Assembly (NCBI GenBank): GCA_026014745.1
Contig: JAOZHS010000001.1
Location: 372,001-436,000, forward strand
DNA length: 64,000 nucleotides
From: Candidatus Bathyarchaeota archaeon
Lineage (GTDB): Archaea > Thermoproteota > Bathyarchaeia > Bathyarchaeales > Bathycorpusculaceae
Reading direction: 5' to 3'
The notes below the pieces were generated by a model, which was given only the letters and a program-made list of their open reading frames with translations, did not search any database and was not told the origin of the DNA. Below are positions 17,300 through 26,098 of the stretch, piece by piece (the first letter of the stretch is position 1; each line of letters begins with the position of its first letter). A program made the position numbers and the translations under genes.

Positions 17300-18646
17300 T
17301 CAGGTTGCCCCTCCCCGAATCACGCTGCCGCTTCCGGGTTTCGCGACGATTTGTCCATCCTCAAACACAACTTGCCCTGCCACGATGGTTTTGAGGACTT
17401 TGCCGTTGGCGTCCCAGCCGTTGTAGGGGCTGAATTTGGCTTTAGATTTGAATTTGGAGGCGTCAATTTTGAATTGGCAACCAAAGTCCACGATGACTAA
17501 GTCGGCGGCTTTGCCTTGTTCGAGTACGCCGCGGTCGGTTAGGTTGAAGGTTTGGGCTGGTTTTTCTGCTAACAGCTTTCCAACTTGGCTAAAGGTTAGC
17601 TTGTTTTTCCGTACCATCGTTAGCATCAATGGCAGGGTGGTTTCGAGCCCGGGTACGCCGACTTTGATGTCCCAAACGCTGCTAGCATTCTTCTCATCAA
17701 TCGTGTGGGGAGCGTGGTCAGAGCCTATCGCATCTACGGTGCCTTCGGCTATACCTTTCCAGAGGGCATCCACTTGAACCTTATCACGGACGGGCGGCGC
17801 CATAATTGCTAAGCCTCTGTAACTGTTCAAGTCGTCGGTGGTTAACATAAGGTGGTTGGGGGTGACTTCACAAGTTACCGTTCGCTCTGCCTTTTTGGCT
17901 TGGGCGATGGCTTCTAAGCCGTCTTTGGTGGAGACGTGGCAAAACTGCAAACGCACATCCGTGCCCTCGCTGAGTCTAAGCATTCTTTGAATAGCTGTTA
18001 CCTCAACGTTTTCCAGATGAGCACGTGAGAAATCGGCAAGCGCAGTCTTCTTGGCTTGCTTAAGCTTCGCCTCGTTTGTTGCCAACATTATCCTGTCTTC
18101 AGCGTGAACCGCCAAGGGAACCTTTGATTCGCCCACGGCTTTGCATGCTTCCCTTAGCGCCTCGTCGTCGTCCACGTTTACGCCGCCTGTTTGGTTGCCC
18201 ATAAACAGCTTAAACCCAACTGCCCCCTCTGAAACGATGGTTTTGACTTCGGCAAGGTTGGTGGGGAACTCAGAGTAGAAGCCCACGTTAACTAGGATTT
18301 TGTGTTTGGCAAGCTCCATGCGGTTGCGTAGGGTTCGGGTGCTCATGGTTATGGGGTCATTGTTGGGCATATCCAGTACGGTGGTGAAGCCGCCTGCTGC
18401 CGCTGCTGCGGTGCCTGTGTTGAAGTCTTCTTTGTAGGCTCTGCCCTCATCTCGTAGATGTACATGCTCATCAATCAGCCCCGGCAACACCAGATGGTTG
18501 TGGAGGTCGATTTTTTGGTCGGCGTTGGGCATGTGGGTTTCTTTGCCGATTTTTTGTATTTTGCCTTCTTCGAGTGCGAGGCTGCAGTCTACGATGTCTC
18601 CGTGGAGGAGGGCTTTGGCGTTAGTGAAGACAGAATCAACAATCAC
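17300..18646 (-). CDS. pyrC: Dihydroorotase
   Basis: A 448-residue amidohydrolase of the class I dihydroorotase type, closing the ring of carbamoyl-aspartate in pyrimidine synthesis. Metal ligands are visible as HVHLRDEG (H61, H63), the carbamylated lysine K146 in GFKLFMG, FCHVST, and IGSDHAPH. The substrate Arg is R65. Allantoinase is the main alternative, but HLRDEG and the FKLFMG lysine favour dihydroorotase. No other pyr gene is adjacent. It is followed with overlap by the Mut7-C RNase gene. Confidence 0.92.
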   Translation of the reverse strand: MIVDSVFTNAKALLHGDIVDCSLALEEGKIQKIGKETHMPNADQKIDLHNHLVLPGLIDEHVHLRDEGRAYKEDFNTGTAAAAAGGFTTVLDMPNNDPITMSTRTLRNRMELAKHKILVNVGFYSEFPTNLAEVKTIVSEGAVGFKLFMGNQTGGVNVDDDEALREACKAVGESKVPLAVHAEDRIMLATNEAKLKQAKKTALADFSRAHLENVEVTAIQRMLRLSEGTDVRLQFCHVSTKDGLEAIAQAKKAERTVTCEVTPNHLMLTTDDLNSYRGLAIMAPPVRDKVQVDALWKGIAEGTVDAIGSDHAPHTIDEKNASSVWDIKVGVPGLETTLPLMLTMVRKNKLTFSQVGKLLAEKPAQTFNLTDRGVLEQGKAADLVIVDFGCQFKIDASKFKSKAKFSPYNGWDANGKVLKTIVAGQVVFEDGQIVAKPGSGSVIRGGAT

Positions 18647-18702
18647 AACTGTTCACGGTTAGCAATAGCGGTTGGTTTGTTAATTAAAGTTTATCAAGTG
18701 TG

Positions 18703-18984
18703 TTAGCCGAATTTTTCTAGGACTTGTCTTCCGAAGTCTGTTATCATAGTCGCGTAGAACTCGTAGGGGGGACGGTTCATGGAAGCGGTTGATATGTCTA
18801 TCAACAGCGATTTTGCCAACACTTTGACTGAGTAGTTGATGTCTTCTGGGGTTAAGCCCGTTTTAATGTGGATTTCTTCACCTTTGACAAAAATTCCTTT
18901 GTTGGTTTCTGCGAGGGCTTCGAGAACTTTTTTGGCTGTCATATCAATCATGTTAAAATCTTCTAAGTCAAACGTTTCAGACAA
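18703..18984 (-). CDS. Small winged-helix-like hypothetical protein
   Basis: A 93-residue soluble protein. The pattern TAKKVLEALAETNKGIFVKGEEIHIKTGL-like helix-helix followed by EDINYSVKVLAKSLLID suggests a winged-helix domain of the DNA-binding or protein-interaction type. Start is TTG at 18984, or ATG 12 codons later. It lies about 60 bp before pyrC on the same strand. I do not recognise a named family. Confidence 0.65.
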   Translation of the reverse strand: MSETFDLEDFNMIDMTAKKVLEALAETNKGIFVKGEEIHIKTGLTPEDINYSVKVLAKSLLIDISTASMNRPPYEFYATMITDFGRQVLEKFG

Positions 18985-19083
18985 CTCAAAACCTCAACTA
19001 AAACTATGAGTGCATTGCCATAAAAACCATTTCAAACGGGTCATCTGGGTTTTTCTGTGCCTCGGGCAACAGAGCGGGAATTG

Positions 19084-20907
19084 TTAAATTACTTCTGTCA
19101 AGCCAGATGATTTAGCCGAGTTTAACGGTTTGCATTGCTTGGCTATCAGGCTTTCTTCAGCGATGGTTTTGGATAATCCCAACGCTAAGCTATCCGCGAT
19201 TCTTTCCCACATTTCGATTTTCTCAAGCGTAAACATGCCCCTACGTTTATCGTTTAGCTGCAAAAGCCCCAACCGATTACTTCCAACCCGCAGCGCAATC
19301 AATGCAACTGATTCGTATCCTTCACCGTTGCAGCGGTTGCGTGTTCGGGTTTGACGGTCCTTATCGGTTGTGGAGGAGAGGAGTTCGCTTGTGCCATTTG
19401 TCCAGAAGCTTCCTTTCTTGGTGAAAAACCCTTTTGTGGGGTCAAATCGGCCGCATATGACGTTTCCACACATGCATTCAAGAATGGGGTCGCCTTTTGT
19501 GTCGCGGACAAGGCAGCCTGCTTCATCTCTAGTGCAGAGGTGATTTTCTAATAGAATATGTTCTGGGGGAAAACCGCGTGTCTCATAATAAGGGTAATCC
19601 TCTCCTTGTTTTAGCCTGATGCCCACCGCGTCGCAGCCCGACTGCTTTTGGAAGAAATCCACGGTTAACCTGATTAATTCCTGTGTGTCGGAGGTTTGGT
19701 TGGCGAATTTTAAGAATTCAATCATTAACTGTTGTTCTGCTTCATACTTCTTGCGATCAGAGATGTCTTCATATAACATTGCAAGATAGCCTTTTCTGGG
19801 CGTATAAACCGAAACGTGAAGCCATCGGTTACGCGATTTAAAGAAGCCTTCAAAGTCCTCGGCTTTTCCAGTGCGAGCAACTCTTGAGTATACTTTTAGA
19901 AATTCAGGGTTAATTCCCTCAATGTTCGGGATAGCTTTTGTGACTCTTTTTCCAATTACTGTTTCGCGTTTTAGTCCCATTATTTTTTCGTAGGCTTCGT
20001 TAACTTGGAGGATCACTAAATCTGTCAGTTCGCCATTTTGGAAGACGATTTTGCTATAGCAAAAACCGTTTAGCATGTGTTTAAAGAGCTGGTCAAATTG
20101 TGTTTTGGTTCGCTTAAATGATAGTGCAGTTGGTTCTATTGCCGCGGACCATGCTTCGTTGAAGTAGCTCTGTGATAGTTCAACAAAACTTGGATTATTC
20201 GAGTACACCGCGTGTGCTTTGTTATCTTCAGTTTGCATGTTTGTTAGCAGGAGGCTTTCTTTTTGGTCAAAAGTCAACAACGAAAAGGGCGGCAGGATGT
20301 TGATCCCTCGACATTCAATAAGGGAATTTTTCTGCAACTCAAGCATCTGTTTAGATAAGGAGTTGGGTTTAGACTTCTCCACTACAACCTTGATTTGTAC
20401 TTCTTTGTTCAAGTTTTTTTCAGCTATTAAGTCAATAAATTGTGTGAGGGTTTTTTGATTAGAAATTATGCAGATCGATTGCTTGGCTTTTTGTATAAGC
20501 TTTCCTAGCCTGTTGGAGAACGCTACTCCATCAGGCACTAAAATAAGCTGGCTCGAATCTAAGGGCTGCTTGTCTGTTAGATACTTATCGTACTCTCTGA
20601 TAAGATGTTGTGTGGCTTCTTTTATTTCTCGGTTTTCAGCTTCCCGATGCTCCATCAAAAGCGATACAACTTTGGGCAATGGAAGAAGTTCATATTTTGT
20701 AGGTGTAGAGAGAATCTTTTCAACTATGCCTTTTGCTTCAAGCTCAAGCACTACCCGATAGGTGTCTGGGCGCGCTATGCCTGAAACCTGAGCAATCTCG
20801 CTGATAGTACAGGAACCAAGTTGTGCAAGTATTAGGCAAATTTTTGCTTGCGTGCCGCTGAGTCCCAGACTCACTAAAGCCTTAATCCCGTCTTCTGTGA
20901 CATGCAT
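19084..20907 (-). CDS. TrmB-PAS-GAF sensory transcription regulator
   Basis: A 607-residue regulator with four parts in order. There is a TrmB winged helix (about 1-80; LGLSGTQAKICLILAQLG, GIARPDTYRVVLELEAKGIV), a TrmB PLD-like domain (about 110-260), a PAS domain (about 275-385; ending LAMLYEDISDRKKYEAE) and a GAF domain (about 395-585). The GAF part is the Cys-rich type seen in some histidine kinases: LCTRDEAGC, ECMCGNVICGRFD, GGSFWTNGT-like and RNRCNGEGYESVALI. No kinase domain follows. The signal is probably passed straight to the DNA-binding head, making this a one-component redox or ligand sensor. It is divergent from the 949-residue surface protein, its likely target. Confidence 0.88.
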   Translation of the reverse strand: MHVTEDGIKALVSLGLSGTQAKICLILAQLGSCTISEIAQVSGIARPDTYRVVLELEAKGIVEKILSTPTKYELLPLPKVVSLLMEHREAENREIKEATQHLIREYDKYLTDKQPLDSSQLILVPDGVAFSNRLGKLIQKAKQSICIISNQKTLTQFIDLIAEKNLNKEVQIKVVVEKSKPNSLSKQMLELQKNSLIECRGINILPPFSLLTFDQKESLLLTNMQTEDNKAHAVYSNNPSFVELSQSYFNEAWSAAIEPTALSFKRTKTQFDQLFKHMLNGFCYSKIVFQNGELTDLVILQVNEAYEKIMGLKRETVIGKRVTKAIPNIEGINPEFLKVYSRVARTGKAEDFEGFFKSRNRWLHVSVYTPRKGYLAMLYEDISDRKKYEAEQQLMIEFLKFANQTSDTQELIRLTVDFFQKQSGCDAVGIRLKQGEDYPYYETRGFPPEHILLENHLCTRDEAGCLVRDTKGDPILECMCGNVICGRFDPTKGFFTKKGSFWTNGTSELLSSTTDKDRQTRTRNRCNGEGYESVALIALRVGSNRLGLLQLNDKRRGMFTLEKIEMWERIADSLALGLSKTIAEESLIAKQCKPLNSAKSSGLTEVI

Positions 20908-20991
20908 ACGGGTCGTGTGATTGTGGATGGTTCTCTTATTTATTGTTTTTCAGATTACGAAGATTTCTCAAATAATGTTTCTTTGAGCTGT

Positions 20992-21008
20992 TGTTGGCGT
21001 CTCCAACA
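20992..21008. promoter_or_regulatory. Inverted repeat in divergent promoter
   Basis: TGTTGG-cgtct-CCAACA, perfect 6-bp arms with a 5-bp spacer. It sits in the 179-bp region between the TrmB-PAS-GAF gene and the surface-protein gene and is a candidate regulator site. Confidence 0.4.
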
Positions 21009-21048
21009 GCAAGAACTTAAAACATTTTTGCAGCGCATAGGCTGGATG

Positions 21049-21063
21049 GGAGGTATATCCTCC
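21049..21063 (+). promoter_or_regulatory. GGAGG-TATAT-CCTCC element
   Basis: A short perfect inverted repeat ends 23 bp before the ATG at 21087. It contains both a Shine-Dalgarno-like GGAGG and its complement, and the spacer TATAT could be a TATA box for a short-leader transcript. Which role applies cannot be decided. Confidence 0.3.
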
Positions 21064-21086
21064 TAAAAATAAAGGAAAAAAAACAA

Positions 21087-23936
21087 ATGTCAAACATTTA
21101 TAGCAAAAAAAGATTTTCTCTAAACAAATCCGCAATCACTTCTGCCGCATTGATTCTGCTACTTGCCCTGAGCACTTTAGCCATGACAATACCCCAAATC
21201 AACGGACAATCAGTCACTCCAACAATGACCGTACCCCAATGGACCTACATTAACGCTTTTCCATCACCAGTCGGCGTCGGCCAAACCATCAGCATTCTAG
21301 TCTGGACCGCAAACTTGCCCCCCACAGGAAGCGGCGCATACGGCGACCGCTGGTCCCAGAAAGTGGTAATAACAGACCCCTCCGGACAGAACACAACAAT
21401 CGGACCCCAGTGGTCTGACTCAGTAGGCGACATCTTCGTAACCTTCACTCCAACCGTTGCAGGCAACTACACTTTCCAAGGCTTCACTGAAGGCAAACTA
21501 ATTGATGAAACACCCAACGGTGTTGACCCCGTAGCAGTCGCAAACCTCTCTCCATCCCAACAAGCTGCTGCTCAAACCTATGCAACAGCCAACGGAGTAT
21601 CGCTTGCTGAAGGTCAAAAATCTGTTATTGCAGGCGCAAACTGGCACAGATACTATAGCGCAAGCCAGTCTGACCCCGTTACAGTCACTGTTTCAGAACA
21701 GCAAATTCCACAACAGATAAGCTACCCCTTACCATCCGATTACTGGACTCAACCCGTCAGTCAAGCTGGTCACCAGAGCTGGGCTTACCTCACTGGCGAC
21801 TGGCTAGGTCAAGGTATCGCCCCTAACTACTTCGGCACTCAGATGCCCCAAAACAACATCGGCGGCATCATCAACGATTACATGCAGCCCCCAACCACTG
21901 CCCACATTGCATGGAGTAAACCCATTAACTTCGGCGGAGTCGCAGGCAACCCACAGCAACTAATCAACGGCGGAGACAACTACTATGGCTACCAATCATA
22001 CGAAACCATGTTCGCAAACTGCATTATTATGAACGGCTTCCTCTACTACAACACCCCCAACCCACCAGAATACGGTTTCAAATGCGTCGACCTAAACACA
22101 GGACAAGACGTATGGTACCAAAACGGAACCAACGCATGGACAGGAACAGTCAACATGGGCAGCGGAGCAAGCCTAAACCCGATTCAAATAGGCAGCTTCA
22201 ACAAGAACTACTACCCGCAACTATCTTTCGGACAAGAAATGGACTTTGAATCACCCAACCAACACGGAACCATCGACACTCTCTGGTCAATTTGGACAGC
22301 AAACAACGGATCAAGCGTCTGGTCAGCATTTGACCCCTTCACCGGCAACTGGATATGTAACCTATGGAACGTTCCCAGCTACTCAACCACATTTGGCTCT
22401 CCAGCCTTAACCACCGACCAAAACGGTAACATGATCATCTACAGCGTCAACAACTCTACTAAACAATTAACCGTCTGGAACAGCACTGCCGTCTTCGTTA
22501 ACCAATACGAAACAGCTGCACTAATCAGAAATGGCAGCGTCAACTATGGCAGCTCCTCTAACAGCTACTGGTTCTATAGACCCGCATTAGGTGCCCAAAT
22601 TGACGCGAGAATCGGCGGCATCAAAACCTACAACCTCACTGGAACCATTCCCAACACACCAAGCAGTCCATTCCTCTTCGCTGTTGACCAAGCCGACGGT
22701 ATCCTCATCTACAGCACCCTGCCAAACACCCTTGGCACAGCATCCTACCCAACACCAGCCAACTACGTCCAATACGCAATCGGCATCGGCCAAGACAACA
22801 TCGGTCAGGTTGTATGGTCAGTGACAGCTCCACGTCCAGGCAACTTAACCATGTGGTTTAACCAGAACAACTTAGGCAACGGAGTCTTTGCAATGATGCA
22901 AAAAGAAACCCGCATATGGATGGGTTTCAGCACCAAGACAGGTCAACAAATCTGGAGCACAAAAGAAGCAGAAACCTCTAACCACATGTATGGCATAAGC
23001 GGCGGCATCTACAACGGTACTCTATACAGCGGTGACGCAAGCGGCACAGGCGGAAAAGTATACGCATACGGTGTCAAAGACGGCTCATTAAAGTTCGTTT
23101 ACAATTCAGCCCCAATGGGATATGACGGTTACTGGGCATATGCACCAGCTTCAATCTCAGCCTTCTCATCAAACAACATCTTCACCAGCAGCGCTGAACA
23201 CAGCCCCGGACCCAACCTTGAAGCAGCCGAATACCTCCAAGACATTGACGCTATAACAGGTCAACAAATCTGGAACATCACCTTCTTCAAAGGAGGAACA
23301 CTAGCGCTCGCCAGCGGCTATCTTGTATCATTAAACGAATTCGACAACCAAATCTACGCTTTCGGTAAAGGACCAACTCAGACAACACTACAAACACCCT
23401 TAAGCGGAGTAATTAACGGACAAAGCTTGCTTATACAAGGAACAGTCATGGACATTTCCCCCGGCACAAAGCAGTCCCAAATCGCCCTACGATTCCCAGG
23501 CGGCGTACCAGCAGTCAGCGACTCAAGCCAAACAGGATGGATGGAATACGTCTACTACCAGAACCCCGAGCCAACCAACGCAGTCGGTGTCGACGTCTCC
23601 GTGATGGTATTTGACCCCAACGGAAACATGATTGATGCAGGCACAACTCACAGCGACGCAAGCGGCAATTACGCTCTAGAAATCACCCCCGAAATGACCG
23701 CTGCAGGCCCCGGAATGTACACCGTCGTCTCATCATTCGAAGGTTCAGGCGCTTACTATCCATCACAAGCAGAATCATCCTTCGTAGTTAACGCTGAAGC
23801 ATCAACCCCCACACCAACCACTGCACCTCCAACACTAAACGCCAGCGACCTAATGATGTACCTCGCAATCAGCGTCGTAGCAATAATCATCGCCATCGCA
23901 ATAGCAACAGTTCTCATCCTAAGAAAACACCCATAA
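21087..23936 (+). CDS. Large surface protein: PQQ-like beta-propeller with C-terminal anchor
   Basis: A 949-residue secreted protein. A signal peptide (hydrophobic AALILLLALSTLAMTIP) ends near NGQSVT, about residue 40. An Ig-like domain follows (PSPVGVGQTISILVWT ... VTFTPTVAGNYTFQGF). The middle is a long aromatic-rich beta-propeller with quinoprotein-like W motifs (DLNTGQDVWYQNGT, SAFDPFTGNWICNLW, DAITGQQIWNITFF). A second Ig-like domain then leads into a Thr/Pro stalk (STPTPTTAPPT). One membrane helix and RKHP close the protein. Many NxS/T sites suggest glycosylation. It should be displayed outside the cell, perhaps binding polymer or ligand; PQQ binding itself is not shown. Paralog of the protein at 26099. 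Confidence 0.9.
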   Translation: MSNIYSKKRFSLNKSAITSAALILLLALSTLAMTIPQINGQSVTPTMTVPQWTYINAFPSPVGVGQTISILVWTANLPPTGSGAYGDRWSQKVVITDPSGQNTTIGPQWSDSVGDIFVTFTPTVAGNYTFQGFTEGKLIDETPNGVDPVAVANLSPSQQAAAQTYATANGVSLAEGQKSVIAGANWHRYYSASQSDPVTVTVSEQQIPQQISYPLPSDYWTQPVSQAGHQSWAYLTGDWLGQGIAPNYFGTQMPQNNIGGIINDYMQPPTTAHIAWSKPINFGGVAGNPQQLINGGDNYYGYQSYETMFANCIIMNGFLYYNTPNPPEYGFKCVDLNTGQDVWYQNGTNAWTGTVNMGSGASLNPIQIGSFNKNYYPQLSFGQEMDFESPNQHGTIDTLWSIWTANNGSSVWSAFDPFTGNWICNLWNVPSYSTTFGSPALTTDQNGNMIIYSVNNSTKQLTVWNSTAVFVNQYETAALIRNGSVNYGSSSNSYWFYRPALGAQIDARIGGIKTYNLTGTIPNTPSSPFLFAVDQADGILIYSTLPNTLGTASYPTPANYVQYAIGIGQDNIGQVVWSVTAPRPGNLTMWFNQNNLGNGVFAMMQKETRIWMGFSTKTGQQIWSTKEAETSNHMYGISGGIYNGTLYSGDASGTGGKVYAYGVKDGSLKFVYNSAPMGYDGYWAYAPASISAFSSNNIFTSSAEHSPGPNLEAAEYLQDIDAITGQQIWNITFFKGGTLALASGYLVSLNEFDNQIYAFGKGPTQTTLQTPLSGVINGQSLLIQGTVMDISPGTKQSQIALRFPGGVPAVSDSSQTGWMEYVYYQNPEPTNAVGVDVSVMVFDPNGNMIDAGTTHSDASGNYALEITPEMTAAGPGMYTVVSSFEGSGAYYPSQAESSFVVNAEASTPTPTTAPPTLNASDLMMYLAISVVAIIIAIAIATVLILRKHP

Positions 23937-23958
23937 ACCAAAAAAAATCCCCTCATCC

Positions 23959-23978
23959 TTTCTCTTTTTTTGTTTTGT
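23959..23978 (+). terminator. T-rich terminator
   Basis: T-tracts including T7 and T4 begin about 22 bp after the surface-protein stop and precede the next gene's start at 24033. Confidence 0.45.
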
Positions 23979-24032
23979 CTTCTGGAAAGAAAATACCTTT
24001 AAGCTTAGAACACCCGAAAATAACATAGACCA

Positions 24033-25910
24033 ATGAAAAGAACAGCAATCTGCCAAATTTTGATAACTTTCATAATATTTTTTTGCGTTTTAGCAAGCGT
24101 TGCCTTTGCGGCGCAAACCCCCGAGGCTTGGCCCATGTTTCACGCTGACCTTAGCCATACAGGCTACTCCGCATCTTCGGCGCCAAAGAGTAATCAGACT
24201 TTGTGGGCGTTTAACACGGGGGGACAGATGGGTTCCCCTACCGTCGTCGACGGAGTAGTGTTTGTGGGTTCTTATGACCACAAAATCTACGCTTTCAACG
24301 CCTCCAACGGAGCAGTTATCTGGAGCTACCTAACGGGTGGAATAGTAATTTCCCAGCCCGCTGTTGTCGCGGGGGTGGTTTATGTGGGTTCTGAGGACCA
24401 CAACCTCTATGCCCTCCGCGTCCAAGACGGAACCAAAATCTGGAACTATACAACTGGCTACTATGTGGACTGCGACCCCCTCGTAGCAAACGGCGTCGTC
24501 TATTTTGGTTCAGAGGACAACCACATTTACGCCCTCAACGCAGACACCGGTGCCTACATCTGGAGTTACCAAACAGGCGACAAAATTATGCTCTCCTCAC
24601 CCGCCCTATGCGACGGTGTCCTCTTCATCGGTTCTCAAGACGGCAACTCTACGCGCTAAACGCCACCGACGGCACACAAGTCTGGAGTTACCAAACAAGC
24701 CATCAGGTGGTGTCCTCTCCAGCCTGTAGCGGCGGCTTGGTGTTTGTGGCTTCAGCGGATGGCTCCCTCTACGCTTTAGACGCCTCAAATGGCACCTCAG
24801 TTTGGAACTACATTACAGGCGGACCCATCTATTCTTCGCCCACCGTAACTGACGGGTTAGTCTATTTTGGATCCCAAGACGGTGCCCTCTACGCCTTAAA
24901 CTTGTCCGATGGGGCAGAAGCTTGGAGTTACCCAACTGGCGGTGCGGTTGCATCTGCCCCCACAGTGGCTGGCGGCTTGGTTTATTTTGGTTCCCAAAAC
25001 AATAATCTCTACTCACTTGACGCTTCAACTGGCGCTTTGCAGTGGACTTACAGGGTATGCGACATAGTGATTAGCCGCCCAGCAGTTGCTGACGGCGTCG
25101 TGTTTTTTGGTTCATTTGACGGCAGCTTCTACGCGTTAAACGCCAACGATGGGGGGGTACCTTTGGAGCTACGCTACAGGCAGCAAAATCGACTCTTCCC
25201 CTACAGTTGTGGGTGGCGTGGTGTTTTTCGGTTCGCATGATGGCAAAGTGGATGCCCTGAATGCTTCGACGGGGCTAATGATTGATACGGAGTTGCATGG
25301 GCAACTGGTTTGGAGCTACCAAACGCAGGATATGATTATGTTTTCGGCGCCAGCAGTGGTTGACGGCGTGGTTTATGTGGGCTCCTACGATGACAACGTT
25401 TATGCGCTTAACGCCACCGACGGAAGCTACCTCTGGAGTTACCGCACGGGTGACCCTGTTGTGTCTTCGCCTGCCGTTGTGGATGGCGTGGTTTATGTGG
25501 GTTCAGATGACCACAAAGTCTATGCGATAGACGCCTCCAACGGCGGGCTCATCTGGTCTTATTTGACAGGCGGCGAAGTCGCTTCTTCACCTGCTGTGGC
25601 AGACGGAGCCGTCTATTTTGGTTCCTATGACGGTAACATGTATGCGCTTGACGCTTCCCTTGGTGACTGCCTCTGGCTCTACGAGACGGGTGGTATGATT
25701 GTGTCTTCGCCTGCAGTAGCCGACGGCAGGATTTTTGTGGGCTCCTACAATCACGTACTATACGCGTTTGGCTCGTTAGCTGACCAGCAATCCTCTGTCT
25801 TGCCTTTTACAACGTTAGCGGTTGCTATTGTTGTGGGCGTTGTCTTTTTGGGGCTTGTTTGGCTGGTTCTGTCACGGAAAAAATCTGAAGCGACATCCGC
25901 TGTTAGTTAA
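24033..25910 (+). pseudogene. PQQ-like beta-propeller repeat protein, two compensating frameshifts
   Basis: The full span is 1878 bp, a multiple of three, and would encode about 625 residues. These comprise a signal peptide, 13 tandem repeats of about 40 residues on the pattern WSYxTGxxVxSSPxVxDGVVYVGSxDxxVYALNAxxG, and a C-terminal membrane helix with RKKSEA. The frame breaks twice. At about 24647 one base is missing (a C is expected to read DGNLYALNA), producing an immediate TAA at 24657-24659. At 25151-25157 a G7 run has one G too many, where G6 would read NDGGYLWSY. The segment between lies in another frame and the ends share one frame. This may be a pseudogene, an unresolved assembly error or a phase-variable repeat gene. 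Confidence 0.85.
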
Positions 25911-25987
25911 ACCTGAATTTCTGGTTTAGGGTCTCTTAATTTTCTCGCAAGTTCCTCTTTTTTATAAATATTTCCTTTCTAATTCAA

Positions 25988-25999
25988 AAGTGCGCACTT
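25988..25999. promoter_or_regulatory. Perfect 12-bp palindrome upstream of surface gene
   Basis: AAGTGCGCACTT is exactly self-complementary. It lies just upstream of a TTTATAG element (about 26012-26018) that could be the TATA box for the gene at 26099. The position fits an activator site or a site that interferes with TFB/TBP loading. Confidence 0.4.
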
Positions 26000-26098
26000 G
26001 CAAACAGGTGCTTTATAGTTAATTCGTTAAACAAGGTAGCGGCAAAAGCAAATTCTCATCGAGAAATTGTTTTTGTACGAAAATTGGAAAGGAAAAAA

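Noticed and set aside
24200-25780. Periodic DNA similarity of about 120 bp, at first sight like a repeat array
   Set aside because: The period corresponds to the 40-residue propeller repeats of the coding sequence. There are no identical repeats with unique spacers, so it is not a CRISPR array.
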